A model generated the notes under the pieces. It worked only from the letters and a program-made list of their open reading frames with translations. It was not told where the DNA came from and did not search any database. The translations under genes and the position numbers were made by a program. From Solea solea (taxonomy: Eukaryota; Chordata; Actinopteri; Pleuronectiformes; Soleidae), in assembly GCF_958295425.1 (NCBI RefSeq), contig NC_081137.1, positions 11,881,254-11,945,253 on the forward strand: a DNA stretch of 64,000 nucleotides, read 5' to 3'. Positions 9,521-21,765 of this stretch are shown piece after piece. Position 1 is the stretch's first letter. Each line of letters starts with the position of its first letter.

Positions 9521-12330
9521 TTAATATGGTCTATAATCAGTGTAACCACACTTCATACAACATGAACGATCCCTTTAAGGCTTGATCATTTCCCCCAAAA
9601 AACCCAAGCATTTCAAATATTACCCAAACAAAATGAAATAGTCCATTTGTAAGTGACTTTTTCTCCCACATTTGAGCTCCTTCTCTTTTTTTGGAAATCA
9701 TTTCAACCAGTAAATAACAGTTACTCTTAGAAAAAATAATAATAGCAGAGATATGAAGAAGCACTCCACTTAAGCAGAAATGTGATTTAAGAACAATCCA
9801 ACTTTCAAGCTGGGAATGTAGTACATACAACTAAACACCCCTCTTCTGAGGTTAACTTTGCAACTGCCTTTGAAAAATAATAAGAAGTGGGCTGAGAGAT
9901 GAGCGAGGGTGAGGGAGAATTAGAATTAGAATGAATGTTATTTGCACACACACACCGATTAGTGATAGTGAATTAAACTTCTGCCTTTATCCTATAATTT
10001 AACCATATCCCATAACACACACAAACCGGGCACAGGAGCAGTGAGCAGCACTGATCTTAGGAAGCAATCAGGGTCGGGTACTTTGGGCAGGGGCACCCCA
10101 GTCCTTGATCTTCATGCGGCAACGTAGCGACAGCTCCTGTGTTTATAAAAGGGGGAGGAGTCTGTGATAATGAGCCTTGGCAATTTTTTATCACATGTTT
10201 TATTTCATTACTTTATAATAAACTGTAAATATTTGCATCTGGATCAATAAATAACATGAACTAGATACACATATACACCGTTTGCTGACAAGTAGTTTAG
10301 TTATACTTTAACTCAACATTAATGCTGGGAATGTAATACACTGCTGTTCTGCTTATTGTCTGGGAGCTGATGAATTAAGAAGAATAAAGAAGAATAAAAA
10401 AAAAACAGATTTGGCCGGGAGGTCATGGGATTAAAGCAGCAGAAATGTAGGACGTTCATTAACGGCAGCACACTGCCGGAATGTGACTTTGATGTGTACA
10501 TGATGTGCGAGTAGAAAGGGAAAGAAGAAGTGACACTGGAACGGTAACTGCTCCGATAACAGCGGTGAAATCCTGTTGCGAAAGCCATCACTTTTCATAT
10601 ATTCCAATTACACCACTCTCCTGCGCGGCCATCATGAATCATAAAACAGATCATGATCCTTTAATGGAGACATTGAATTACTGACAAGTTAGGCTTGGTT
10701 GTTTCCCCGATCCTGTTATTCTCTGCTCACTGGTGTAAGGAATGGGCTGAAATGATTTTTCTTCTTTGCTTTGCACAAATGTGGTGTGCAACGGGAAGTG
10801 AAGCGGGGCAGAATTACACCGTGATTGAAGACTTAACTGCAAGGTGAAAAAACGATGATGAGGTTGATGGGAAAGATTCTGCTGCTAACGACAAGGGAAA
10901 GAACTAGAAACCAGAGGGTATACCACTATTGTCAAAGGGGTTGGTGGGATTGTTTTTGTACATTTCTTTATGAAAAAATTTGATTACAAGTAATTGAAAA
11001 AAATAAATCAGCTGTTTGCCTCATGTTAAGTGTTTCTCTGGTTATCACTGTCGCCTCACAGCAGCCTGAGCCTAGAGGTTGGAATTGTATTGCTTGTTTG
11101 CGTGGGTGTTTTTCTTTTCTTTATTTTTTTCCTCAACCTGCCAATGACTGTTGTAACTGAACTGGAAACTGCAACGTGTGCTCAGGTGTAGTTGTTCCTG
11201 CTCTTATTTGTGTATACATACATACATTCTTTCAAATACTTATTTATTTGGCAAATAACAAACCAAATTCACATTTTTATACCCAAATTTGAGCTGGCTC
11301 ACTGGGACGATCTGAGAAGTCAGAAATTAATCAAGCGTAACATTCAACCACTAAAACGAATTATTCTGTTAATTAACTAAATTTGACATCTTAATCAAGA
11401 AATAATAATGGGCTTTAGTATTTGTTTCAGTTTTTTGTTGTTTTTGTGCATTTGAAAATTCTTGAGGGGCAAATACGTTTTTCAAGAAGAGAAAAGCATA
11501 GATTTTTAAGTATGGTGATTAGAAATAGGCATTTTTATGAAGATCATTTATCCATTTGTAATAATCATTTAGTAAGTACAATTAATTCATTCAAATTGGG
11601 GAATTATCTTATAAAGCTCGGAAAGATGAACAAAAATCATAAAATGTGCTTATGCAGTGGTGTGTTTGTATAGAGTTGACGGCTCAGTTTATGCCACAGG
11701 CATAAGAAAACAGAGATTATTGCACAGGAGAGAAGCTGTACCTCTGCTCTCCCTACAGGACAAACCAACTCCTCATGTACACACAGTCAGGGAAAAAGAA
11801 CACGACTGGGTACATTTCTGCCAGTTGAACATTGGTATTAATACAGTATTTGTCTGAAATCCGACACCGACAAGGCGACAAGAGTCTGGGACAACGATTA
11901 GACAAGAGGGTGATGAACCAATGATGAAAGAGTGGACTAAATAAAGGCAATGGCAAAATTTGAATGCATCATCACAACGTATAATTTCAACATTTTACAC
12001 TGAACTGGGAAGATTTGCACTTAGATCAGCAAATCACGTCACTTAACCTTAAAAAAAACAAACAAAAAAAAAACACTCAACACGGAAGCCACTGTTGTAT
12101 TTTGGTACATTAAAAGTGTGTATATATTCTCTATAAATAGATTCTGCATGGAGCGGATTGTGTAGGCAACTGTGTTTATACGTGATTTCTTTATCTGTCA
12201 CGATTTGAGGATTTTTAATTGGTCTACATTCCGACATTGTTCGGTTTGATTCCTGTGTCGGACGTCTTGCTCATGCCTCTTCCTGTCTCTGACCAATCAG
12301 TGGCCGGCAGCCTGATGACATCACGCAAAG
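9521..12330. other. 2.8-kb stretch without genes
   Basis: Unique-looking DNA. An A-tract lies at about 10396-10404 and a tacatacatac run near 11214-11228. ORFs up to 97 codons on either strand lack recognisable motifs and look random. Confidence 0.55.
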
Positions 12331-12410
12331 TATCAGCTCAGCTCGCTTGGAACCTCGCCTGAGCAGGTACTTAAAAAGTACTTAAAAAGTACTATTGCTA
12401 ATGGAAAAGT
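12331..12410. mobile_element. DNA-transposon MITE fragment
   Basis: The words 'cagctcagctcgcttggaac' and 'ggtactt..aaaagtac' followed by 'taatggaaaa' match a fish MITE I remember, probably hAT. The 11-mer acttaaaaagt occurs twice in tandem (about 12370-12391). Ends are not preserved. Confidence 0.4.
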
Positions 12411-12581
12411 GTGCTGAGGAGATTTTGAGGAGATTAGCAGTTTACATTTTAATTTAGAGTTTAATTTCACATACAGTTCACATAAAGCCACTAGATTCTA
12501 TTGTGAAAAATGTATCCATAATGAAAGTATTCTGGTTGTTGAAACTATAAACAATGAGTTGTTTAAGTATTCCTGAGCCAT

Positions 12582-12703
12582 CATGTCTGAATAGAACATT
12601 TCTTCTCCTTAATGTGTAAAAACTAAAAACTGAACCGAAACGAAATGACCCAAAAACCACAATACAAACCGAACCGTGGGCTTGTTGAACCGTTGCACCC
12701 CTG
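12582..12703 (-). mobile_element. hAT-type terminal fragment
   Basis: Read on the minus strand it begins CAGGGGTGCAACGGTTCAAC and continues with repeated GGTTCGGTTT/GGTTCAGTTT words, a common hAT terminus in fish genomes. The partner end is not found nearby, so this is a broken copy. Confidence 0.55.
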
Positions 12704-14304
12704 CTAGAGAACCATATAAACACTGGTTTACACCAGGAAAAGGCGGTTTGCCACTTTCATAAAACAAATTAATGCTTCCTTGTACTGAAGAAAAGTTTTC
12801 ACCTCTCTTTGTCTATGCAGAGACTCATCATATTAGAAAAGAATGGAAAAATAACAATTTATTTCAAAAACAATATTGACTGAGCTACTTTAAAGATCCA
12901 TACAAACACTCTTTTTTTTTTATTTTCCACAGAAAGGCTCGCCAATTCAATTAGAGGCTGTGCCGTCCCTCTAAAAACACACTGAATGGTTCAATTTGTG
13001 TTTTGATAAGGAGGAATTACTTGATGGTTAGAGTTTATGCGATGAAAGCTACTTTTTATTGATCAATCCACCATCTGCTATTGCAAGCAGCCACTTACCT
13101 CTTACCGATGCTGCTCTTGTTCCCGATAGTCAAAAACTGAGAGCAACTGAGTTCCCCAAGTTTTCTCAGCACGTCTACAAAAAAAACTTTTTCCGAGCTC
13201 TATCTCCAAGGCTTTTTGTAAAGGTCACATATTCCTTATCTGAACTGCATAGAAATGCTTTCAGTCTATTGTTATCTTTGGCAAAAAGAACATCCCAAAA
13301 TCATAGCAGGTTTTTTGTGTGTGTGTGTGTTCCACTCATTGTCTGCAGGTTATTTTTTTTCCCCTTAAATGTAGCTCATAGGCTCTGTCATTTGATCGAG
13401 TTATGCACTTTCATGAATCATGGTGGTCAGACTCTTAAAGTGACGCATGACATTTTGTCAGCCCGACATCTCCATCCAAGCATACTGATGCCACAGAGCA
13501 CACAGAGAAAAAAAGCCCCGGAGTGAAAAAGTGGAGTTTGAAGCGAGGCGATCGCACTTATATGAAAACAAAACAGTGATTCAAAGGCAGTATGAATGGC
13601 TGGAGCTGTCGGGATACTTTTGCTGATTGATTGGTGCGCAGTTTGGATGTGAAACAGATGTCTTCAGCTGTACTCCACTGCAGCCTGTGTGAGCTGTCAC
13701 TCAGGCTCTTTCACATTTTTTTGTGGTACACGGAAGTGAATGGCAGCAAAAGCGTCTGTGCTATTTCTTCCATGCACGGGTTTAAAGCACTTGTGGCTAT
13801 GGAGAGACACTATTGCAGACAAATTGTTACTCTACTCTGGAGTGCTTCAGTCCTGTGAGGTTCACACACAGTTCACTTTCTAAAGAGCTGAGAGACTCCC
13901 TTTGACGAGGAGTCGCTTCACTTTACACTTTACCCTCGCCACTTTAAAAACGTCACTTGCTGACAAGTGAATTTGACTGTGGATGCCATAAACCTGCAAT
14001 GGTATGTGTTGTCATGCAAGCGCAAAGAGCATAAAGGGAATAATGAAAGGAAAGCTGATAGAGATACCTAAAAGAAGGATATCGCTTTGATTTGCTTTTC
14101 GACTCTGCAGTCACACAACTGTACAAGACAAAGAGTTCAACTCACCTGCTTGTTAGTGTTACTGTTATTCAATATAACAGAGTCAGGGTCGACTCCGTTT
14201 CATCCTTGAAAATGGAGAGTTTTGTGATTAAACTCAAGGATGTACACTTATATTTAACTCCTCGTCGTAAATGTCCACTCACTTTCCTACTTACTTACTT
14301 ACCC
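12704..14304. other. No gene recognised
   Basis: Contains a 155-codon plus-strand frame (13059-13526) with no domain, biased toward Phe, Leu and Val by T-rich DNA and a gt microsatellite (13315-13330). It has no supporting splice or promoter signals. The rest is unique-looking. Confidence 0.5.
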
Positions 14305-14482
14305 TTGATACTTACTGTATTAGAGTGTAATTTTATTTTTTTTATTTTTTGTAATTTTCTTACTATATTGTATTTTATTTTATTTTTATTCTATTCTCAT
14401 TTCTTAACTGAGCTGTTGTGAATGTGTGTTTCCCCCCTGGGGGAGGAATAAAGTCATTCAATCAATTCAATCAATCAATATA
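14305..14482 (+). mobile_element. LINE 3' tail
   Basis: A T-rich leader with 'ttttattttt' runs is followed by 'tttcccccctgggggagg' and 'aataaag', then an attcaatcaatcaat simple tail. This is the usual 3' end of fish CR1/L2-type LINEs: a short hairpin, an AATAAA-like word and an oligomer tail. No coding part is attached, as expected for a 5'-truncated insertion. Confidence 0.65.
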
Positions 14483-16500
14483 TTTGTACAGTGTGTGAGT
14501 TACTGACACATAGTCATTGTCTACTGAAGTTTACAATAATAAACATGGCCTTTTCTATGAAACCTTGGAGGGACACGGGTGCTGCTGGTCTACTTCTGAC
14601 TCATTTACTCAGTATTTTTAATATTATTTTTATAGTATTTTTAGTTAAGTATTTTTAACACTGAAGCCACGAAATAAAATATTAAGTGGATCAACACTTC
14701 CTGTGTGCTGCGATGTCAAATTGTCGACTTTTTTCAATGGATTTTGGTTTTATTTTGTTTTATGAAGCCACAATAATAAATGTGTCCTTGTGTCTCTGCT
14801 GACAGCCATGTTTTCATTTTCTGAAACGAAAGTGGCCGAATGATCCCAAAATATGGTTCACTGACTCGTCTGCCTGTGCTGTCATCTTTGCCCTTCTTGT
14901 TATTTTATGAATTCATGCAAATAGCTGGCATGTCTTAATTGTCCTAATACAATTTACTGTATGTGCTAAATTGCATTTCTCCATTAAGTAGACAATGATT
15001 CCATGTGAGCCTATCATTGTTGAAAATACAGTATACTGTATATATAATTGTTTGTTATATTCAAATTATTGCCGCAAGTTCACACAAGTAGCTTTTTCTG
15101 TTTTTCTCACTATGGTGGTGTTTAGATCTCGTGTTGCCCAGCAACATTGCGCGAGTAAAGCCAGACGACTGGAAATTGGTTGGAGTTTGACTGAAAACAC
15201 AAGTGTCCACAAAAAGTTTCAGAAGTTAATTCTACAGCTCAAAAACAAACAAACAAAAAAAAAAGCAGTTGTTGGTTTGATGCGATAAAAACATATTGTC
15301 TTCTGTGCTGCGACTGTATACACAAACACTCCATAAGTCAGGTCTGATAGGATTACTTGAGAGAGCCGGGACAGAGCATACAAACAATGTTACATCATTA
15401 CTGTTCACAAAGACCATACAGAGGCAATAACAATAGTAAACTAAACTAAAATCACCAAAAGTTGAGCACTTTTGTCTTAACAGTCCTGAATAAAAGTTCC
15501 TATCTCCTGATGATAGCGGGTGAAATTGTTATTTGTTGTTGTGTGCACTATAAAAAAAAAGAAGACATGACAATTTTGTGAGATAATGTGAAGAATAGTA
15601 GTACCAAACTATACTTAAGAGAAAAAAACTAACAAAAACAAAACAGCCATTGCATTCCAAACGCTGCATCAAAGCTCTGCCCCAAAAAAAACACAGAAAG
15701 CTGTTGTCTGCAGCAAATCTAAGAATTTTGGATTCACTTCCTCTGGCATTTTTCACACTATTCACTAACTTATGGGTTTCAACAAATACATAAAAAAAAA
15801 AGACTTAGAAACAAAGTACTAGCTTTAATAACATCGGTAGCAGCATCCAGTCAAAACATAATAATATATTGATCTATAACACTTCCTGTGAAAGATGCTC
15901 CACAGTTGCAGTAAATAGCTGGTCTTAGCCTATACAACTGCACTGAATTATTCAGCCACCTGAATTGTAAAAGCAGAACACCACAGTGAAAAGGACACAC
16001 AGACTGAGGCATGTCAGGAGCCATAAATCGATCAGGAAGTGTGTATTTTTCCGGGATGTTGCCTAATCTGACTCAACAGCAGCATGTTTTACTTGTTTTG
16101 TTATTTCTACTATACTTCCTTATTTCGTTTCCCTTGCGGTGTGCTCGAAGATTGTATACAGGGACAGGAGTACGGCAATTTTGAATAGGGAAAATCTGTA
16201 ATGCACTGCTGGCAGTGGGAGACATGTGGTCAGCAAAACTGGCAAACCTTTTTGTGAGTGTCATAAAATCTCCCAAACCCACTTCCAGGGTCACACAGCC
16301 AAAGAAATACTGTGTCTGTGTTTTTAGGGCCATCTCGCACACAAGGCAGCAGGGGAAGTCAGTGCCATTACGGGTTTTGATGGATGCGAGGCTTGTATTT
16401 GTTATACATTCCAAATGTTGGTTTTTTTGTTGTTTTCTTTCTTTTTCAAACTTGTATTACTGTCATAAACCACATCTTCCCCGCCTTTCAAACAGTACAG
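14483..16500. other. No gene recognised
   Basis: Unique-looking AT-rich DNA with A-runs at about 15244-15265, 15551-15560 and 15790-15800. The minus-strand 113-codon frame at 16073-16414 has no recognisable domain. Confidence 0.5.
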
Positions 16501-16605
16501 AGTGACGCGTCTGTTAAAGCATCGCTGAGAGGAAACGCGGTGTTCCTCGGTGACAGCACTCACTGTTCTCTGGCAGAGGAGTGGGGGCTGCATTCGCATC
16601 ACGAG
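16501..16605 (+). other. Candidate internal exon (hypothesis)
   Basis: A pyrimidine-rich stretch ends in 'aacagtacag' (16491-16500) and an open 105-nt segment runs to 'gag|gtacga' at 16605/16606. This is exactly 35 codons, phase 0 at both ends, beginning SDASVKASLRGNAVFLGDST. The segment is GC- and CpG-richer than its surroundings. I do not recognise the peptide and no neighbouring exon was identified. It could be chance or conserved regulatory DNA. Confidence 0.18.
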
Positions 16606-18449
16606 GTACGAGGCTGAAAAAAAAGAAAATCAATATATGTTGTTTGATTGTGATTTCATTTGAAAACGTTTCCTGATCATGCAGTCAGTTATTGGCATTG
16701 GTGAGCAAGAATTGGCCTTAATAAGACAACGATGGCATTTCCTTTGCCATTCTTCACATTTTAATGAAAAGCAAATATACTGTAGTGTGTGTCATCGCCT
16801 CCTCCGCTGTAGGTGCTTCCGAAAGTCAAGGCTGGTGGCGGAATTTTCATTCAGACTCTACCAAAGAACTGGTTTATTGTGCAGGACGCTTTAAATTCTT
16901 GAGTCAATCACAGATTTTTATAAACATACATGTTGTGTGCAGAATAAGTGTCACAAAATCCTTTGTGTTCACAACAATGTTACATGAAAGGAGTGTATTC
17001 CATTTGTAAAAAATTGATGTGTTGAGGATTCAGGTTTTTTTTTTTCTTTTACAAAAACTAAACAAGGATACATTTGTTGTATTTGTATGTGTCATTTTCC
17101 TTTGCACATGCATATTTTGCCAGACATAATGATGCACACTAGTTAGTCTGTTCCATTTGGGAACTCTGGGAAGTAGGGGGTCTTTGTAGAACCCATCTTG
17201 GAAGAATCCTTGACTTTGAGAAACGCTTACATTCACCAGGTGTGCAGAGAGAAGAGGTAAATACACACTGTTTGGCAGAACCATATTATGAAATTATCAT
17301 TAACCATTATATTTCATAATTTACCCGTCAGCTGTCAGAGCTGCTGTATATATCACAGACTGCCTGCACACACGCACACACACGCATGCATGAGCCACCA
17401 TCTGATATTTCATTTGCAGACTTAATATTTTCAGCATGATATCCTCCCGTATAATACTATAAACAAGCACTACAAGTGTGCTTTTTTTTTGTATCATTGC
17501 TATTCTGACACACATATAGGTTTACATATCATTACTTAAACTGTGCAGCTGATGTGCAATGAATATGGGAATGGTGCAGTTGAAATTTCATATCGTGTGT
17601 CTCTCTCTGCTCAGTTTACAGTGTGATGGCTGTAAAGAAAAACACTAAAGCAGATATGGCAGCCATTATTGGACATATCCAGTGTCTCTGTCTGGGTTTT
17701 TATTTCGCTCCTACTCGGTGCTGACTTCTGTTTATGGAAATGTGAATTTGAAATTCTATAGGCTTTTTGCGTGTGTGCATACACTACTTTTACAGTAAGT
17801 GATGAGTATAAACTGCAATTATTTAAAGCAGTGTCTGCATAATCTGCTTTTGAGCACACACACACACAATTGTTCAGCCTTGAATCTGCATGATTATTCA
17901 TCTTTCTCCCCAAAGTATTTATGCAGTAGGCTGCATATATGTGAACGAGAAGAGGATAAGAAACATTCTGCAAGTCATGTAAACTGCATGCATTTCCAGG
18001 ATGATGACAGTCAGAACAACTACATTACAACAACGACATTTACATTTGTAAATTCAATGAAGAGTAAGGAACATAAATATTATTATACTGATGCAATATA
18101 ATAAGGACTTTGAAACTTATGGACACCATTTCCTTGTGTGCCTTGCTGCATCTATTTTATATTGGTCATAATTTGTCTTTGTTAACTGGAACACAGTCTA
18201 TGCTGTTTCTCCTCAGTTATTGTCATTTACTGGACTGGGGTTCCCTGGTTAGGATGTGATCGTCCATTAAGCCCGTAGGCAAGGTCCTTCAACTGACCGC
18301 AATACTGGTTTGGACATCACCCGTGTCAAGAAGGCTTGCACTAGGTGTTGAGGATCCAGGGCAACCTGATCAGAAGTGGGCTACAAGAACATGCCATCCC
18401 ATAAATTGGAGCTCTGAAAGAATGTTACTATAAGAGTAACCCCGGTAAG
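16606..18449. other. No gene recognised
   Basis: Short CA-rich patches lie at 17367-17391 and 17859-17871, and a T10 run at about 17036. The 120-codon minus-strand frame at 17611-17973 shows no domain. 18230-18449 may be further LINE debris adjoining the next feature, but I could not establish a frame. Confidence 0.5.
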
Positions 18450-18663
18450 AAACGGGTATTGATGCTTTGTAAGCCAACACCTCAATTGACCAGCAGAAGA
18501 GGGGAGTGGTGATAGATGTAGTCACCCCAAGTGACATCAAGAAGAAGGAACACAAGAAGGTTGAGAAAGACCTGAAAGAGGGACTAGAGAAGATGTGGAG
18601 TAAGGACAACTGTGGTCCCTCAGTCTGCAGGACCCGAGCTTGGGGGAGACACAAGACCACCTA
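18450..18663 (+). mobile_element. LINE ORF C-terminal fragment, possibly REL-endonuclease region
   Basis: The plus strand encodes 'DQQKRGVVIDVVTPSD' followed by 'IKKKEHKKVEKDLKEGLEKM' and then a stop at 18661-18663. This closely resembles the C-terminal 'VVIDVAIPSD..KKKEHEKLEKY' segment of fish LINE proteins. The hydrophobic-D-V pattern and basic helix look like a PD-(D/E)XK restriction-like endonuclease fold, as in R2/R4/Rex6-type elements; that assignment is inference. A few codons are missing relative to the family, and the part after 'MWSKDN' is divergent. Confidence 0.6.
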
Positions 18664-18879
18664 AGTGGGCAAGTGGGGATTTTTTTTTTTTGTCTGCTTG
18701 TTTTTGTAATATGTTGTGTGTTTCCTTCCTGTTTTATTAATTCACACCTACCCAGGTGTGAATTTAGCTCGACAAAAATCAATTTGAAGTAGTTTGGGGG
18801 TCATGACAGCATCAGCTGCAGGCTCCTCAAAACATGTGCTGATCGGCTATGAATAATTGTGTAAATCATCTTCAATATG

Positions 18880-19085
18880 AGCAATAAGCTAGGGAGGGTA
18901 CAACTGCTATGGAAGACAATGCATCACAAATACCATGGCAGCTACAGAGCAGTGGCACTAATGTCCCACATAATGAAGACCCCAGAGAGGCACGTCTTGG
19001 TTCTACTGTATGGTAAGACCAGTGGTGGACCCACTGCAGATTGTCTACCTGCCTGACATAGGGGTGTCTCCTCAATACCTTATAT
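18880..19085 (+). mobile_element. LINE reverse-transcriptase fragment
   Basis: The plus strand encodes 'SYRAVALMSHIMKTPERHVL', matching the RT motif 'YRPVALTSHIMKxLERLVL'. After one frameshift it reads 'VRPVVDPLQIVYLPDIGV', matching 'LRPxVDPLQFAYxPxIGVDDA'. It is inactive. It lies downstream of the C-terminal LINE fragment at 18450-18663 on the same strand, the reverse of the order within one ORF. Confidence 0.7.
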
Positions 19086-19134
19086 AACTATGGTGACATC
19101 AGGAATCTTGGACAAGAAAAGGCAGCTATGGGCC

Positions 19135-19625
19135 ATATCCACACGGTGACAGCACAACATCTAAACAATCTTTTTCTTTGCTGTTTATAAAAAGTTTCCC
19201 ATACTCACAGCATTGTTTCGGGAAATGTCTCCATCCACATGGAACCCCCCAAAATGACTCTAAATTCTGTATTACTTAGCAGGCCTGCAAATGGAGCTGT
19301 AACGACACACCAACAACGGAGAAGACGTTATACACATTACAGATACAATCACAGAAATGGAGACAGAATGAACAGAGCCAGGGGAAAGAAAGTTATCATA
19401 AAGCAAACAGACCAAACAACAGTGTTGACCACTTAGTGACTTTGTTGCTATATTTAGTGATTTTTCAGACCCCCAGTGACTTTCTTTCTTCAATAAAAGT
19501 CGAGCGAGTCACGACTATGTGTCATAACCCTAACTACTTTCTGAGAAGGAAATATCCAGTTCTGCTCCTGGAGTGAGCTTCATCTAACTGTATTTACTGC
19601 GGGCGGAGAGTCAGACTGACTCAGG

Positions 19626-19658
<33 letters not shown>

Positions 19659-20490
19659 ATAGCTGTATTTCAGTCCAGGGTCTGGATCCTGTTTAGTGTG
19701 CCGCACGGTGGGCTGTCCCAATTGCCCCATGAATCACCAACTCCTTCTCATGCGCCAATGTTTGCCCTTTTTGAAGGATAAATTTGTGTATCCTTTACAG
19801 CTGATTCTTCATATTATTGAATTATTATTTTTGTGTGGATTAAAGAGACGCGAAGCCTCTTCTTAGATATTGTTGTGGAATAATGTCTTATTTATATACA
19901 TATTAAAATCATATTCCAGGTTAGTAACAGTTAAGGAAAATGCCCATGTTTGTCTCTCAGTCTGAAGTACGACACATTTACTACAGTATTACATGGAATA
20001 TTTACAAAAATAATATTAACCGGAGGCTCCATCAAAACTAATAACCACAAATCTGATAAACTGGTACAAGACAAAAAAAACACTAAATTCTACTACTTTT
20101 AGTTCTACTGTATTCAAACATAAAATACATTTTGAATATGTTTATTTTACATCAGATATGTGTAAATATACCAGATTTTTGGGATGTTTTGGCAGATTAG
20201 AACTTAAATCGACAGTCAAACTTCCAGGGGCAGGAGAACTGTTGCCAACAACAGGTGTTGGCCGCAAACGGAAGACGTTTTTTGGGAAAGCGACTGCCAA
20301 GAAAAAGGCTGATGCTAGTGAACATCAGAGGTGTGACTATGACATCATTGCTTTCCCGAAGTAGCATATTTGCTGTCTACATGAAAGCACAGGGGCGATG
20401 CTTTGAGATGTTTCCCACTCAGTTTCAGGTTCTCCCAAAATGCCATTTCTGTGTGGACAGATTTCTGTCCTGGGAGAAGGGAAAGGGACC
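19135..20490. mobile_element. Degenerate DNA-transposon-like region
   Basis: Both edges carry 'ccacatgg'/'gtgtggac' words (left about 19140-19245, right about 20400-20470) and segments such as 'cgcaaacggaagacgtttt' seen in decayed fish DNA transposons. An AG microsatellite (19632-19658) lies inside. The ends are not clear inverted repeats and no transposase frame is visible, so boundaries and class are uncertain. Confidence 0.3.
19632..19658. repeat. (AG)n microsatellite
   Basis: Uninterrupted GA/AG dinucleotide run. Confidence 0.95.
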
Positions 20491-20499
20491 AAAACTTAG

Positions 20500-20765
20500 C
20501 AGAACAGACAAACCATCCAAGAGCCTGCGGAGCGCGGAAATGAAACACACTAGGGAGGCAAAGATGATTGGACACAGGTGAAACACACCAGGGTGGGGCA
20601 GACAATCACTGTGGAGGGAAACCATGCCAAACAGGACAAACAGAGAAAGTAAAACTGGACAAGGGACACACACATTAGGAAGAACTTCAAACTAAAAACA
20701 CACAAACAGTCCATGAATGCAAAAACAGAAGGCGCAACAAGAAAGTCTAAACTGAGTACATGACA
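20500..20765 (-). mobile_element. LTR fragment, Ty3/Gypsy-like
   Basis: On the minus strand it starts TGTCATG (ending at plus 20765), like the solo LTR at 46269. It continues through 'ttcacctgtgtccaatcatc' and 'tttgcctcccta' words that recur in fish Gypsy-like LTRs. A related scrap is at 38120-38200. The 3' end of the LTR is not clear; no target duplication was found. Confidence 0.45.
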
Positions 20766-21135
20766 TCCAGGACGTGGAAAACTGAGTGTTGTTTGACCTT
20801 ATATCTGGTGGAATCTGTAACTGGACTCAAGGTGCTGCATGACAATGGTAGCACATGGATGTAAAAAAAAAAAAAACCCTTTCTACCACAAATATTAGTT
20901 CCAGATACTTAGTAGGCTTACAGGAACATTTTGGAAGTAAATTGTTCCACTGTTTTGTGCATTCCCACTGTGGTGAAAGACCAGGGAAGTAAAACTGTGA
21001 ATAACCCACGGCCACGACAAGCTGTTCCACTCCCGTCGACCATGAGGCAGAAAGATAACACTTTATACAGAAGTGACATTACTACTTTTTAGCCACACTT
21101 AATTCATTTGACTCAAATAGATCAGTGAAATCAGA
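20766..21135. other. No recognised feature
   Basis: Unique-looking apart from an A13 run at about 20861-20873. Confidence 0.55.
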
Positions 21136-21450
21136 GCCACCTTGTGGAGTAGTGGCTAGTGTTGTTGCCACAGCAAGAAGGTCGCTTGTTCTAATCCCAA
21201 TTTGACCAAGGGCCTTTCTGTTTGGAATGTTCTCTTTGAGTTTTCTCCAGGTTCTCTAGTTTCCTCCCTCAGTCCAAAAGCATGCAGAGGTTAATTGGAC
21301 ACTCTAAATTGTTTGTCTCTATATGTTTACCCAGCGATGGACTGGCGACTGGTCTAGGCTGTGACCTGCCTTTGGCCCCATGTCACTTGGGATTGGCTCC
21401 AGCACCTCTCGTGTGGATGGATGATAAAGCGGTAGACAATGAGAGTGAAT
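21136..21450 (+). mobile_element. tRNA-headed SINE, GGATG tail (copy 1)
   Basis: The tRNA-like head 'gtggagtagtggctag..gttgttgcc' and a degenerate B box near 'cttgttctaatccc' are followed by the family body 'cagtccaaaagcatgcagag', 'ggacactctaaattg', 'gatggactggcgactgg' and the tail 'tggatggatgataaagcgg'. About 315 bp, roughly full length, with many substitutions. Related copies in this window: 39729-39965 (minus), 45608-45759 and 54081-54418. Confidence 0.8.
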
Positions 21451-21534
21451 CTGTAAAATCATTATTTTATGGCCTTTATGTAAAATGATTCCTTCTAAAG
21501 TTGTGGGTGGGAGGTGGTGGAGTGATTGCTCTGT

Positions 21535-21536
<2 letters not shown>

Positions 21537-21582
<46 letters not shown>

Positions 21583-21598
21583 ACACACACACACACAA
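21537..21598. repeat. (CA)n microsatellite
   Basis: About 31 CA units with a single T interruption near 21578. It is followed by sequence (21600-21700) that also follows the CA tract at 33950-34080, so it is part of a larger repeat. Confidence 0.95.
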
Positions 21599-21599
21599 G

Positions 21600-21715
21600 A
21601 CGCACAGTGTTTGCCTGCTGAGGTGCTGGCGCTTCATAACTGCTGCAGTGAAAGTGATAAATACAGAGTAGAGTTTATGTTGAGTCCTGTCTGTTTGTGG
21701 GGGTGAACAAAAACT
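21600..21715. repeat. CA-linked repeat, truncated copy
   Basis: 'gtgtttgcctgctgag' and 'tagagtttatgt..agt..tgtctgtttgtg' are shared in order with 33990-34075, both directly downstream of CA microsatellites. Confidence 0.5.
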
Positions 21716-21719
21716 TTAT

Positions 21720-21765
21720 GGCCAAACTTCACATCCTTCACGTCTGTGAAGGATGCTGTTTGGCC
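21720..21765. repeat. Hairpin-forming inverted repeat
   Basis: Outer 7-bp arms GGCCAAA (21720-21726) and TTTGGCC (21759-21765) enclose perfect inner 10-bp arms CATCCTTCAC (21732-21741) and GTGAAGGATG (21746-21755) with a GTCT loop. It sits at the edge of family-B copy 1. Confidence 0.85.

Noticed and set aside
9262..9585. ORFs across the TA microsatellites (also at 40224-40568 and 45101-45304)
   Set aside because: Ile/Tyr runs translated from simple repeats, not proteins.
13059..13526. 155-codon plus-strand ORF
   Set aside because: No domain, biased by T-rich and GT-repeat DNA, no initiation context or splice structure. Probably chance.
17611..17973. 120-codon minus-strand ORF
   Set aside because: Includes CA-repeat-derived Cys/Val/His runs and no domain.
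20332..20765. Complete solo LTR on the minus strand
   Set aside because: A TGTGAC word at 20332 could be the complement of a GTCACA end, but the flanks do not match and 20340-20480 resembles a DNA transposon, so only a fragment is annotated.
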